From assembly GCA_014653835.1 (NCBI GenBank), contig JACWDY010000002.1, forward strand, positions 1 to 64,000: a DNA stretch of 64,000 bases. Direction: 5' to 3'. This stretch comes from Pelagibacterales bacterium SAG-MED28 (GTDB taxonomy: Bacteria > Pseudomonadota > Alphaproteobacteria > Pelagibacterales > Pelagibacteraceae). The notes beneath the pieces are model-generated. The model had not been told where the DNA came from. It did no database searches and worked only from the letters and a program-made list of their open reading frames with translations. This document shows positions 36,602 through 45,453 of the stretch, piece after piece; position 1 is the first letter of the stretch, and every line of letters begins with the position of its first letter. Position numbers and translations under genes: made by a program.

Positions 36602-38425
36602 ATGACAGATATAATCAGAAATATAACTATTATAGCGCATGTTGATCATGGAAAAACTACTTTGATCGATAGCTTGATGAAGCAAAGTGGAACTTTTAGA
36701 GAAAATGAAAATGTTGAGGAACGGGTCATGGACTCGGGAGAGTTAGAAAAAGAGAGAGGTATCACAATTCTTGCTAAACCTACTTCTATTGATTGGAAAA
36801 ACTCAAGAGTAAATATTATTGACACGCCTGGCCACAGAGATTTTGCTGCAGAGGTTGAAAGAGTATTGCACATGGCAGATGGAGCTTTATTATTAATAGA
36901 CTCTGCAGAAGGTGTAATGCCTCAAACTAAATTTGTTTTGTCTAAAGCCTTAAAACAGGGTTTAAAACCTATAGTAATAATTAATAAACTGGACAAGCCT
37001 GATCAAAGAGCAAATGAGGTATTAGATGAAACTTTTGATTTATTTGTAAGTCTTGATGCTAATGAAGAACAATTAGATTTTCCAGTTTTGTACGCAAGTG
37101 GTAGATCAGGTTGGGCTTCTAAAGAAATAAATGGCCCAAGAGAAGATCTTCATCCCTTATTAAATCTGATAGTTGATCATGTAAAACCTAAAACTTTTGA
37201 TAAAACAAAACCCTTCGCTATGCTTTCTACACTTCTTTATGCAGACAGTTTTTTAGGAAGAAGTTTAGTAGGTAGAATTGCTCAAGGTACTGCTAAAGCA
37301 AATCAACAAATAAAAGCGATAAATCTTAATGGAGAAAAAATCGATGAGGGAAGACTTACAAAAATTTTTAGATATGAAGGAACAAAAAAAGTTCCAATAG
37401 ATGAAGGTGTAGCTGGGGATATAGTAATTATTGCCGGATTAGAAAAAGCAAATGTTACTGATACTATATGTGATTTAGAGATTAATAATCCAATTAATGC
37501 AACACCGATTGATCCTCCTACTATGTCTATTACTATTACAGTAAATAGTTCACCATTAGCAGGAACGGAAGGGAAAAAATTAACAAGTACTCAAATCAGA
37601 GATCGTTTAATCTCAGAGGCTGAAAATAACGTAGGCATTAACTTTGAGGAAAATAAAAATAAGGATGCTTTCGTTATAAGTGGCAGAGGAGAATTGATGC
37701 TAGAAATTCTTTTAACCCAGATGAGAAGAGAGGGTTTTGAAATGACAGTAAGCCCGCCAAAAGTTTTAATTAAAAATGACGACCAGGGTAATAAGCTTGA
37801 ACCTATTGAAGAAATAACAATGGATTTAGACGAGGAGTACTCATCTAAAATAATTGACTCAATGAATAGAAGAAAAGGTAAACTTATTGATCTTAAAGAT
37901 ACAGGTAAAAATAAAAAAAGGTTGATTTTTCATGCTCCAACTAGAGGGTTAATGGGTTACACAAGTAGATTCTTAACTTTAACTAAAGGAACCGGAGTAA
38001 TTAATAGAATTTTTCACTCTTATGGAGAATACACTGGTGATATGGAGGGAAGAAGAAACGGTGCGTTGATTTCTATGGAAAACGGTAAAGCAGTAGCGTT
38101 CGCGATTTTTAATTTACAAGCTCGTGGTGAAATGTTTGTTACTCATAACGATCCTGTTTATGAAGGAATGATTGTTGGTCTCTCATCAAAAAGTGGTGAC
38201 CTTGAGATAAACGTTTTAAAGGGTAAAAAACTCACAAATATGAGGACTCAAGGTACAGATGAGAATGTTGTTTTAACTCCAATCAGAAAAATGGCAATTG
38301 CTGAGCAATTAAGTATGCTTAATACTGATGAGGCTTTAGAAATAACTCCAAAGTCCTGTAGACTAAGAAAATTAGTTTTAGACCCTCATGAAAGAAAAAG
38401 ACAATCAAGAGCTAAGGCCTCCTGA
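36602..38425 (+). CDS. typA: Ribosome-associated translational GTPase TypA/BipA
   Basis: Translation-factor GTPase involved in ribosome assembly and stress responses. The 607-residue protein begins with G1 IAHVDHGKTTLIDSLM (about 10-25), the switch region RGITILAKPTSI, G3 NIIDTPGHRDFAAEVERVL (about 64-82) and G4 NKLDKPDQR (about 126-134). EF-G-like domains follow, with RGELMLEILLTQMRREGFEM (about 361-380), the conserved GLMGYTSRFLTLTKGTG (about 449-465) and the BipA-specific C-terminal domain. The start is two bases after tRNA-fMet, so it is likely co-transcribed with it. Confidence 0.96.
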   Translation: MTDIIRNITIIAHVDHGKTTLIDSLMKQSGTFRENENVEERVMDSGELEKERGITILAKPTSIDWKNSRVNIIDTPGHRDFAAEVERVLHMADGALLLIDSAEGVMPQTKFVLSKALKQGLKPIVIINKLDKPDQRANEVLDETFDLFVSLDANEEQLDFPVLYASGRSGWASKEINGPREDLHPLLNLIVDHVKPKTFDKTKPFAMLSTLLYADSFLGRSLVGRIAQGTAKANQQIKAINLNGEKIDEGRLTKIFRYEGTKKVPIDEGVAGDIVIIAGLEKANVTDTICDLEINNPINATPIDPPTMSITITVNSSPLAGTEGKKLTSTQIRDRLISEAENNVGINFEENKNKDAFVISGRGELMLEILLTQMRREGFEMTVSPPKVLIKNDDQGNKLEPIEEITMDLDEEYSSKIIDSMNRRKGKLIDLKDTGKNKKRLIFHAPTRGLMGYTSRFLTLTKGTGVINRIFHSYGEYTGDMEGRRNGALISMENGKAVAFAIFNLQARGEMFVTHNDPVYEGMIVGLSSKSGDLEINVLKGKKLTNMRTQGTDENVVLTPIRKMAIAEQLSMLNTDEALEITPKSCRLRKLVLDPHERKRQSRAKAS

Positions 38426-38427
38426 TT

Positions 38428-38448
38428 TTTATTTAAATTTTAAATAAA
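38428..38448. terminator. AT-only inverted repeat at the typA 3' end, possible bidirectional terminator
   Basis: TTTATTTAAA, T, TTTAAATAAA: a perfect 10-base inverted repeat with a one-base spacer, flanked by T runs, three bases after the typA stop and across the last codons of the convergent CelD-like gene. It contains no G-C pairs, so the hairpin would be weak; in this AT-rich genome such palindromes also occur by chance. The position between convergent genes is the main support. Confidence 0.3.
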
Positions 38449-39472
38449 TTTTTAAAATTAAATATATAAAGAACCCCTTAATTCCCTTGTAGCCAAGATA
38501 TCTAAAAATTTTTATCGAATAATTACTCCAATATTTTTTATAATTTTCTTCACCGATCCCAAAATCAAATACCTTCAGATTATTTTCTTTTGTCCAATTT
38601 ATGAGATAATGAATTAAAATTTTTCCTGGAGAATAAAAATTAAACTCTTCATTGAATATTACTGGAATAAGATAATAAAATCTCTTATTTTCCACAATTC
38701 CTATACTTCCTGCTATCGTTTTATCGTTAACTTGAAGTAATCCAGCAACTAATTTTTCCGGGCATAAACCGCATAATTTTTTATAAAAATTTATTAAATT
38801 TTTGTCTATAGAATTCGAGATTTTCTTTTTTTCAAGGGAAGAATTTTTTTTTGTTAATATTTTACCAATTAAATCTTTTTCTTTTTCTAAAGAAAATAAT
38901 TTAAAAACGACTTTATTTTTTTCTAATAATTTTCTTTTTGTACGCCTTAATTCTGAAGAAAATTTTTTATTCTCTATCAAAGATAGATAATCCTCTGCTT
39001 CAGTATTAAGTTTAGCTTGATAAACTTTTGAATAATAACTATTGTGAATAAATTGAATAAAAGGGTTAAGAGTTTTTTCAATATATTCTGGTTGCTTATT
39101 TAAAAAAATAATATCGTAATCTTTTATTTCATCTAAAATATCATTCCAAATTAATTTAAAGTCTTTTTCACTAAACAAATTTTGATTAGTAATAATGGGG
39201 CAACAATAATCAGATTGACTAGTACCAATCCACTGTAAAATTTTAATTCGATTGTACGTTCTTATTTCAAGCGGAAAAATTGCAATGGGTTTATTATTAT
39301 CATATAAAACAACAATTTTTATTTTGTTTATGTTGAAAATCTCAATTATAGTTTTTATGAAAATATATTTTTGAAAGAAATAAAACACTCCCTCATTTTC
39401 CAAATTTTTCCAGTCTTTTATTAACTTGTTTTCAAGTTGGTTAAAAATTGTAAAAGTTAAATTTTTTTCCAT
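38429..39472 (-). CDS. CelD/BcsL-type GNAT acyltransferase-like protein
   Basis: Resembles the COG5653 family (acyltransferases of cellulose and surface-polysaccharide loci) with a FemAB/GNAT-like fold. The 347-residue protein shows IKIVVLYDNNKPIAIFPLEI (about 51-70), ILQWIGTSQSDYC (about 77-89), the arginine/lysine-rich SSELRRTKRKLLEKNKVVF (about 176-194) and AGSIGIVENKRFYYLIPVIFNEEF (about 252-275). FYSPGKILIHYLINWTKENNLKVFDFG follows (about 278-304), the usual final block. It is last in a three-gene minus-strand islet with a GNAT protein and a GT2 enzyme. The acyl donor and acceptor are unknown. Confidence 0.75.
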   Translation of the reverse strand: MEKNLTFTIFNQLENKLIKDWKNLENEGVFYFFQKYIFIKTIIEIFNINKIKIVVLYDNNKPIAIFPLEIRTYNRIKILQWIGTSQSDYCCPIITNQNLFSEKDFKLIWNDILDEIKDYDIIFLNKQPEYIEKTLNPFIQFIHNSYYSKVYQAKLNTEAEDYLSLIENKKFSSELRRTKRKLLEKNKVVFKLFSLEKEKDLIGKILTKKNSSLEKKKISNSIDKNLINFYKKLCGLCPEKLVAGLLQVNDKTIAGSIGIVENKRFYYLIPVIFNEEFNFYSPGKILIHYLINWTKENNLKVFDFGIGEENYKKYWSNYSIKIFRYLGYKGIKGFFIYLILKIYLKFK

Positions 39473-39976
39473 TTAATCAAAAGCTCTTAATTCATGTTTA
39501 AAACTAAATCCTGCCTTTAAAATTGCTTTTTTACTTTTTTTGTTTGATTTTAAAACGTAAATTAAAATATTTTTGTTTTTAAATTTGTCTCTCACAAGTT
39601 TTAATAATTTTGTATAGTAACCTTTGTTTCTATATTGTTGTAAAGTTCTAAAGTCAAAAATAACTAATTTATTTAAAACATTTAATTGACGGTTCACTTC
39701 AGTTATCTCCCATTTTTTTCCACGAAAAAGCCAACCGCTTGAAACTAAATTATTATTAATACTTAATGTTAAAAAAATACAATTGTTCTTAAATCTTTTT
39801 TTTTTATCTTTATGAATTTTAAAATAATTTGATACTTCTTTTTTTTTTATAGTCGATAAATTTCTATAAATCTTAAATTTATACTTTTTGGCATATCTAA
39901 AAGATGAAGATGAATTTTTTTCGTAAATTTCAACTGTTTGGAAATAGCAAAGAAATTTTTTTAAATATTTATACAT
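39473..39976 (-). CDS. GNAT-family N-acetyltransferase-like protein
   Basis: A 167-residue protein of the GNAT fold: KLVIFDFRTLQQYRNKGYYTKLLKLV (about 102-127) matches the acetyl-CoA loop with R-N-K-G-Y/Y-T in place of the usual Q/RxxGxG/A, followed by SNKKSKKAILKAGFSFKHEL (about 144-163), the family C-terminal block. The N-terminal half is poorly conserved and very lysine-rich. It abuts the CelD-like gene and lies one base after the GT2 gene. A role in acylating a sugar on the surface glycan is a guess from context. Confidence 0.65.
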   Translation of the reverse strand: MYKYLKKFLCYFQTVEIYEKNSSSSFRYAKKYKFKIYRNLSTIKKKEVSNYFKIHKDKKKRFKNNCIFLTLSINNNLVSSGWLFRGKKWEITEVNRQLNVLNKLVIFDFRTLQQYRNKGYYTKLLKLVRDKFKNKNILIYVLKSNKKSKKAILKAGFSFKHELRAFD

Positions 39977-39977
39977 G

Positions 39978-40874
39978 TTATTGATACCACATTATTTTTT
40001 TTAAAATAAAAAGTGGTGTAAATAGTAGTATGTAATTCTTAAAATGCTTGATTAAATATGAACTCTTTAAAAAAAATTTTAATGTATGAAAAAAATTTTT
40101 ATTAAATTTAATATTTACAAATTCTCTATTATGAATACGAGTCATAAATTGCTTTTCTTGTAACTTATTTAAAACCTCTTTATTTAATTGTAACCAATTT
40201 TTCATCTCTTCAATCTCTTTTTTTGTATTTTTTAATGATAGATTTTCTCCGTGGACTCTGTAAGTTGCTACAGGCTCTTGAACAGTTTCAAATTCACAAA
40301 TTTTGGAAAGTTTAATGAATAAGTCAAAATCGCCAATATGATTGTAACTACTCTCAAATTTTATATTATTTTGAATTAGTATTTTTTTTCTTATGACTGT
40401 AGTAATTACTCCGATTTTATAATCTGAAAAAATATTATTAAATATTTTTCCTTTTAATAATTTTTTTTTTGAAAAAATTTTTTTTTTTCTTAATTTTTCA
40501 TTAAGTATCCACAAATTTCCATAAACAACCCCTACATGTTTATTTTCAAAAAGTTTGATTTGTTTTTCTAATTTGTCTTTTTCCCAAAAATCGTCTGCAT
40601 CGATAAAAGCAATATAATCGCCGTTGCATTTTTTAACAGCTAAATTTCGGGCTTCGTACAACGATGTATGTTCTTTTGATTGAAAATATTTTAATTTTTT
40701 GGATTTATAAGTGTCAAATATTTTTTTGCTTCTATCATTTGATTTATTATCCCAAAAAATCAATTCCCAATTATAATAGCTTTGATTTATAACAGTTTCT
40801 AATGCATCTTTAAGATATTTTTCACCGTTATAGCAATTAAGAATTATACTAACCAGTTCTTGTTTTTCTCTCAT
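39978..40874 (-). CDS. Glycosyltransferase family 2
   Basis: Inverting GT-A glycosyltransferase. The 298-residue protein starts VSIILNCYNGEKYLKDALETVINQSYYNWELIFWDN (about 7-42) and has the metal-binding IAFIDADDFWEKDKL (about 90-104), with the DxD motif DADD. The closing part of the catalytic domain includes GDFDLFIKLSKICEFE and VATYRVHGENLSL (about 202-214), typical of GT2. About 60 further residues have no motif. No membrane segment is convincing. It is first in the minus-strand islet and is divergent from the deacetylase gene across 57 bases. Confidence 0.88.
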   Translation of the reverse strand: MREKQELVSIILNCYNGEKYLKDALETVINQSYYNWELIFWDNKSNDRSKKIFDTYKSKKLKYFQSKEHTSLYEARNLAVKKCNGDYIAFIDADDFWEKDKLEKQIKLFENKHVGVVYGNLWILNEKLRKKKIFSKKKLLKGKIFNNIFSDYKIGVITTVIRKKILIQNNIKFESSYNHIGDFDLFIKLSKICEFETVQEPVATYRVHGENLSLKNTKKEIEEMKNWLQLNKEVLNKLQEKQFMTRIHNREFVNIKFNKNFFHTLKFFLKSSYLIKHFKNYILLFTPLFILKKIMWYQ

Positions 40875-40931
40875 TTTTAAAAATTAATTTATTATCTATG
40901 AATGATATATTATAATTTAGTATAAAAAATT

Positions 40932-41690
40932 ATGAATTTTTTTAAAAGAAATACAGGTCTACTGTTAAGATTTGACGATATTGCGCCTAATATGAATTGG
41001 GAAATAATGGATAAATGCGAAAAATTATTTTTGGATTATAATATTAAGCCGATATTAGGCATTATTCCAAATAACGAAGATGAAGAACTGTTAGCTTTTC
41101 CTAAAAAAGAAAATTTTTGGGAAAAAGTTAAACAATGGCAATCACTTGGTTGGGAAATTGCTATTCATGGCTATAATCACAAATATAGCTCTGTTACAAA
41201 AAAAAAAGATTACTTTAATTATGGCGGAAGATCTGAATTTTTTGGATATTCTTTAGAAGATCAAACATTGAAATTAAAAAAAAGCATAAAAATTTTTAAA
41301 GAAAATAATGTTAATGTTAGAAGTTTTTTTGCGCCAAACCACACTTATGATCTTAACACTTTTAAAGCTTTAAAAGCTAATGGCATTTTTAACGTAATTG
41401 ATGGATATGGTCTTTTTCCTTATAATAAATACGGAATAAATTTTATACCTCAATTATTTTTTAAAAATATAATACTACCTTTTGGAATTCAATCTACTCA
41501 GATTCATGTAAACTATTGGAATATTAAAAAATATAAAGATTTTGAGACTTTTATCGAAAAAAATCATAGAAAAATAATTAACTATAATTTTGCTTTATCA
41601 AAAATAAACAATAATTTAGGAAATTTAATTTTAAGATTATTTTCTGAATATCTTTTAAAATTTTATAGATTTGTAAGAGTTAAATTTTAA
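40932..41690 (+). CDS. Polysaccharide deacetylase-like protein (DUF2334 type)
   Basis: Carbohydrate esterase 4-like fold. The 252-residue protein has LLLRFDDIAPNMNW (about 11-24), in which the RFDD aspartates match the first NodB motif, and EIAIHGYNHKYSS (about 80-92), the HxxxH metal motif of the family. FFAPNHTYDLNTFKAL (about 129-144) corresponds to the motif 3 region. It probably removes acetyl groups from an N-acetylated sugar, which would pair with the acyltransferases next to it, but no substrate is shown. Its 3' end overlaps the convergent transaldolase gene by 11 bases. Confidence 0.78.
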   Translation: MNFFKRNTGLLLRFDDIAPNMNWEIMDKCEKLFLDYNIKPILGIIPNNEDEELLAFPKKENFWEKVKQWQSLGWEIAIHGYNHKYSSVTKKKDYFNYGGRSEFFGYSLEDQTLKLKKSIKIFKENNVNVRSFFAPNHTYDLNTFKALKANGIFNVIDGYGLFPYNKYGINFIPQLFFKNIILPFGIQSTQIHVNYWNIKKYKDFETFIEKNHRKIINYNFALSKINNNLGNLILRLFSEYLLKFYRFVRVKF

Positions 41691-42378
41691 ATTTTGATTT
41701 TCTGCTATCTTCTAAAAATCCTTTTACGGTATCAAGTGTCATAGACTTGAAACTTTTTCCGAAGGAGCTTATTTGATTAATTACTTTTGGAGGCATTGTA
41801 ATAATATTACATTTTAATTGTTTTGCTTGGATATAATTATAAGCCTCTCTAGTGCTTGCCCAAAGTATTTCAATATTTTTGTTTTTTTTTGTCAGGGTTA
41901 AACTTTTTTTAAATATCGGCAAAGGATCTTTACCTTTATCAGACATTCTACCTGCAAAAATAGAAATTATTGCTTTTGTTTTTTTATTTAATTTTTTGTA
42001 AATTTTTTTTGTTTGTTCAAATGTGTAAACGGCAGTAATATTTAATTTTATTCCTTTGTCACTTAATTCCTTTATAACCGGACCTGTAAAAGTTCCTTTT
42101 GAATTTACGACCGGGATTTTAACAAAAACATTTTTTCCCCAAGAATTAATTTTATATGCCTGAATGAGCATTTCTTTATGATTATCTGCAAATACTTCAA
42201 ATGAAATTGGTTTTTTTTTACAAATTTTCAAAATTTTTAATGAATAATCTTTATATTTTTTTGCCCCAGCTAATCTCATTAGGCTTGGATTAGTGGTGAA
42301 TCCATTAACTATAGTTTTATTATTATAAAATTTGATTGTTTTAAAATCAGCTATATCGCAAAAAATTTTTGTTTTCAT
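41680..42378 (-). CDS. Transaldolase-family protein
   Basis: A short transaldolase/fructose-6-phosphate aldolase-type TIM barrel. The 232-residue protein has KIFCDIADFKTIKFY, NGFTTNPSLMRLAG (about 25-38), the Schiff-base block NVFVKIPVVNSKG (about 82-94, lysine in VKIP), LNITAVYTFEQTKK (about 111-124), ISIFAGRMSDKGKDP (about 137-151) and LWASTREAYN (about 170-179). The SIFAGRxSD motif is diagnostic. Whether it acts as transaldolase, F6P aldolase or on another sugar phosphate is uncertain. It overlaps pntB by one base, so it is the last gene of the pnt operon. Confidence 0.85.
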   Translation of the reverse strand: MKTKIFCDIADFKTIKFYNNKTIVNGFTTNPSLMRLAGAKKYKDYSLKILKICKKKPISFEVFADNHKEMLIQAYKINSWGKNVFVKIPVVNSKGTFTGPVIKELSDKGIKLNITAVYTFEQTKKIYKKLNKKTKAIISIFAGRMSDKGKDPLPIFKKSLTLTKKNKNIEILWASTREAYNYIQAKQLKCNIITMPPKVINQISSFGKSFKSMTLDTVKGFLEDSRKSKFKI

Positions 42379-43781
42379 TAATCTAAATTCTTAACAATGT
42401 CTTCTGTCATTTTTTTAGCATCTGCAAACAACATTAATGTGTTATCTTTATAGAATAATTCATTGTCTATTCCAGCATATCCAGGCGATAAACTTCTTTT
42501 AACAAATAAAACCGATTTACATTTTTCCACATCTAGTACAGGCATACCAAATATTGGACTTTTTGGATCCGTTTTTGCTACAGGATTGGTTACATCGTTT
42601 GCCCCGATTACAAAGGCAACATCCGAATTCGCAAAATCATTATTTATATCCTCTAATTCAAAAACTTCATCGTAAGGAACATTTGCCTCGGCTAACAAAA
42701 CATTCATGTGCCCTGGCATTCTTCCAGCAACTGGATGTATGGCATATGTTACTTTAATATCATTTTTTTTTAATTTATCTACCATCTCTCTAAGAGCGTG
42801 TTGAGCTTGAGCAACAGCCATGCCATAGCCCGGAACTATAATTACGGATGATGCATTTTTCATTAAAAAAGCTGCGTCTTCCGCATTGCCGTTTTTAACG
42901 GGTTTTTGATCTTTCTTTTCTTTTAAATCATCAATAGAATTATCCGCTCCGAAACCACCGAGTATTACACTTACAAAAGACCTGTTCATGGCCTTACACA
43001 TTATGTATGAAAGTATTGCTCCAGATGATCCAACAAGTGCGCCGGTTATAATCAAAGCAGTATTTTCTAATGTGAATCCTATTCCGGCTGCGGCCCAACC
43101 AGAGTAAGAATTTAACATTGAAATCACTACAGGCATATCTGCTCCACCTATTGGTATGATTAATAAAACACCAACAAAAAAAGAAATTATTACTACAGTC
43201 CAAAAAAAATTTTCTGACTGAGTTTTGCAAAGGAAGAAAATTAAGACAAAAATAGCTATACCGAGAACTAGGTTCAAAACGTGCTGACCACTGAATGTAA
43301 TTGGAGAACCAGACATTATGCCTCTTAACTTCAAAAAAGCTATTATAGAACCAGAGAAAGTTATTGCTCCTACTGCAACACCAATAGACATTTCGATTAG
43401 ACTTGCTAGTTTAATATTGCCAGCAATCCCTAAATTAAAAGCTTCAGGGTTTAAAAAAGCTGCAATTGCCACAAAAACAGCAGCTAAACCAACTAAACTA
43501 TGAAAACCAGCTACTAGTTCTGGCATCGCAGTCATTGGAATTTTAAAAGCGATGAAAGCACCGATTGCTCCACCAATAACTAAAAAAATGATTACATAAA
43601 CTATAGATGTAGAAAAATTACCAACTGATAAGAATGTTACAATAATTGCGATTACCATTCCTGCAATTCCAAAGTAATTGCCTTGTCTAGATGTCTCTGG
43701 CGATGACAAGCCTCTTAGAGCAAGAATAAATAGTATTCCCGACACTAAATAAAAAATTGCTGACAGATTTGCAGATATCAT
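42378..43781 (-). CDS. pntB: NAD(P) transhydrogenase subunit beta
   Basis: Membrane and NADP(H)-binding subunit of the proton-translocating transhydrogenase. The 467-residue protein has about nine membrane helices in its first 260 residues (e.g. AIFYLVSGILFILALRGL; VVISMLNSYSGWAAAGIGF), then the cytoplasmic domain III with VIIVPGYGMAVAQAQHAL (about 313-330), the NADP-binding GYGMAVAQAQ loop, IHPVAGRMPGHMNVLLAEA (about 348-366) and VIGANDVTNPVAKTDPKSPI (about 391-410). It uses proton motive force to make NADPH. It overlaps pntAB by four bases (ATGA). Confidence 0.96.
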   Translation of the reverse strand: MISANLSAIFYLVSGILFILALRGLSSPETSRQGNYFGIAGMVIAIIVTFLSVGNFSTSIVYVIIFLVIGGAIGAFIAFKIPMTAMPELVAGFHSLVGLAAVFVAIAAFLNPEAFNLGIAGNIKLASLIEMSIGVAVGAITFSGSIIAFLKLRGIMSGSPITFSGQHVLNLVLGIAIFVLIFFLCKTQSENFFWTVVIISFFVGVLLIIPIGGADMPVVISMLNSYSGWAAAGIGFTLENTALIITGALVGSSGAILSYIMCKAMNRSFVSVILGGFGADNSIDDLKEKKDQKPVKNGNAEDAAFLMKNASSVIIVPGYGMAVAQAQHALREMVDKLKKNDIKVTYAIHPVAGRMPGHMNVLLAEANVPYDEVFELEDINNDFANSDVAFVIGANDVTNPVAKTDPKSPIFGMPVLDVEKCKSVLFVKRSLSPGYAGIDNELFYKDNTLMLFADAKKMTEDIVKNLD

Positions 43782-44089
43782 TTCTTTTTATCTTTCTTTT
43801 TTTTATACATTTGAAGCATTCTTTGAGTTACCAGAAATCCACCAAAGATGTTTATGGCTGCTAAAATAATAGCAATAAATCCAAAAATACTTGACGTGCT
43901 AAAAATACTTTCTGAAGATCCAGCTAATGCCGCAATAATAGCTCCAACAATAATTACTGATGAAATCGCGTTTGTAACAGACATTAGAGGAGTGTGTAGA
44001 GATGGCGTAACGCTCCATACTACGTAGTACCCAATAAAAATTGATAAAATAAATATACTTAATCTAAATATAAAAGGATCTATTTCCAT
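43778..44089 (-). CDS. pntAB: NAD(P) transhydrogenase subunit alpha, part 2 (PntAB)
   Basis: The separate membrane part of the alpha subunit, as in Rhodospirillum-type three-gene transhydrogenases. The 103-residue protein has three to four hydrophobic helices with the conserved VIWSVTPSLHTPLMSVTNAIS-like stretch GYYVVWSVTPSLHTPLMSVT (about 20-39), SSVIIVGAIIAALAGSS and IFGFIAIILAAINIFGGFLVTQRMLQM (about 67-93). The lysine tail ends it. It lies two bases after pntAA. The split confirms alphaproteobacterial type. Confidence 0.95.
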   Translation of the reverse strand: MEIDPFIFRLSIFILSIFIGYYVVWSVTPSLHTPLMSVTNAISSVIIVGAIIAALAGSSESIFSTSSIFGFIAIILAAINIFGGFLVTQRMLQMYKKKKDKKK

Positions 44090-44091
44090 AA

Positions 44092-45186
44092 TTAAACTTT
44101 TTGTATTAATGATTTTTCTATTATTTCATCCTCTAAATTAATATTAAAATCTTTTCTCTCTTTACTATACAAATTACGTATGAAGCTAAATAAGTTTTTA
44201 GCATACAAGTTAGAAGCTGTGAGCGGTAAGCTATTCATTAAGTTTTTAACACCTATTATCTTTATTCCATCGATTGTATTAATTTTCCCTGCTTCTGAAA
44301 ATGCAGAATTTCCTCCTTGCTCTGCAGCCAAATCATAAACAATAGATCCAGGTTTCATTAATTTTACTAAATCCTCAGTTAAAATTCTAGGTGCAGGTTT
44401 ACCAGGTATTAATGCAGTACATATGACTATATCATTTTTTTTTAATGCTTCCTTCATCATCTCAGCTTGTTTTTTCTTATAATCATCGGAAGCTTCTTTC
44501 GCATAACCGCCAGCGGTTTCCATATTTTCAGATTGCTCAACAGTTAAAAATTTTCCTCCTAAACTCTCTACTTGTTCTTTTGATGCAGCTCTCACATCTG
44601 TTGCAGAAACAATAGCACCTAATCGTTTTGCGGTTGCAATAGCTTGTAAGCCTGCTACGCCCGCACCGATTACTAAGACTTTGGCAGCTGGTACAGTTCC
44701 TGCAGCTGTCATCATCATTGGCACAGCTTTTTCAAATTCAGCAACACAGTCCACTACTGCTCTATATCCTGCTAAATTTGATTGAGAAGATAACACATCC
44801 ATAGATTGAGCTCTTGTTATACGAGGTAATAACTCAAGTGAAAAATTTTTTATATTTTTATCAATAATTTTTCCAATTAAATTTTTATTTTTTGACGGAT
44901 TAAGCATTCCAATTAAAATTGTATTTTCTTTTAGACTATTAATTTCATTTTCAGTTGGACAGTTAACCTTTATAATTGCATTGCTCAAGTTTGTTACTTC
45001 ATCTATTGAATTTTTAATTTCTACTCCAATTTTTTTAAATTCATTATCACCAATACCTAGATGAATTGCATAGTTTTTTTCTATACAAACTTTTAATCCT
45101 AGACCTATAATATTTTTTGCAGTTTCTGGAGTAAGTGAAACTCTTTTTTCTAATGTTAAATCTTCTTTAATTGAACCGACTATCAT
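44092..45186 (-). CDS. pntAA: NAD(P) transhydrogenase subunit alpha, part 1 (PntAA)
   Basis: The soluble NAD(H)-binding subunit, related to alanine dehydrogenase. The 364-residue protein starts MIVGSIKEDLTLEKRVSLTPE and has SNLAGYRAVVDCVAEFEKAVP, the Rossmann loop KVLVIGAGVAGLQAIATAKRLGA (about 169-191) and VSATDVRAASKEQVESLGG (about 193-211). The GSIVYDLAAEQGGN block is near 282-295. The length matches the split form. It is first of the pnt genes, 19 bases after the small cox-like gene. Confidence 0.95.
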   Translation of the reverse strand: MIVGSIKEDLTLEKRVSLTPETAKNIIGLGLKVCIEKNYAIHLGIGDNEFKKIGVEIKNSIDEVTNLSNAIIKVNCPTENEINSLKENTILIGMLNPSKNKNLIGKIIDKNIKNFSLELLPRITRAQSMDVLSSQSNLAGYRAVVDCVAEFEKAVPMMMTAAGTVPAAKVLVIGAGVAGLQAIATAKRLGAIVSATDVRAASKEQVESLGGKFLTVEQSENMETAGGYAKEASDDYKKKQAEMMKEALKKNDIVICTALIPGKPAPRILTEDLVKLMKPGSIVYDLAAEQGGNSAFSEAGKINTIDGIKIIGVKNLMNSLPLTASNLYAKNLFSFIRNLYSKERKDFNINLEDEIIEKSLIQKV

Positions 45187-45205
45187 TTTATAAATCTATT
45201 AAATT

Positions 45206-45316
45206 TTAGAGCAATGTAAGAGCTAAAATCACTAGTATAACGATAACTGCTAGAGTTCCCCATAGAACTAACTTTGTAAAACCATTATAAGTTTTTTTGA
45301 AATCTTCTTCGCTCAT
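45206..45316 (-). CDS. aa3-type cytochrome c oxidase subunit IV (36 aa)
   Basis: Not in the ORF track. The frame reads MSEEDFKKTYNGFTKLVLWGTLAVIVILVILALTLL and stops. The TYxGFxxLxxWGT segment followed by a single membrane helix is the bacterial aa3 oxidase subunit IV pattern (COX4_pro_2 type), a small protein bound to the oxidase. The same gene often sits beside pnt genes in alphaproteobacteria, which supports the call. It lies 19 bases before pntAA and two bases after rpmJ. The oxidase core genes are not in this window. Confidence 0.8.
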   Translation of the reverse strand: MSEEDFKKTYNGFTKLVLWGTLAVIVILVILALTLL

Positions 45317-45318
45317 AT

Positions 45319-45444
45319 CTAACCTTGACGAGCTTTGAATTTTGGGTTTTTTTTGTTAATGACGTAAATTTTTCCCTTACGCTTGACTAACTTCGAGTTC
45401 AAATCTCTTTTTTTTAATGATTTTAATGAGCTAGCTATTTTCAT
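45319..45444 (-). CDS. rpmJ: 50S ribosomal protein L36 (zinc-free type)
   Basis: The track shows an 84-residue ORF running back into 5S rRNA; the real gene is its last 41 residues, [41 protein letters not shown]. This is L36 of the alternative type, lacking the zinc cysteines, as in most alphaproteobacteria. The ATG at 45444 is nine bases after the 3' end of 5S rRNA and has no Shine-Dalgarno sequence of its own, so its leader is either 5S sequence or very short. Confidence 0.93.
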   Translation of the reverse strand: MKIASSLKSLKKRDLNSKLVKRKGKIYVINKKNPKFKARQG

Positions 45445-45453
45445 AATATTTAA

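Noticed and set aside
42554-42757. Short ORFs opposite pntB (42463-42757, 43318-43503)
   Set aside because: Shadow frames of a strongly conserved membrane protein; no ribosome sites or motifs.
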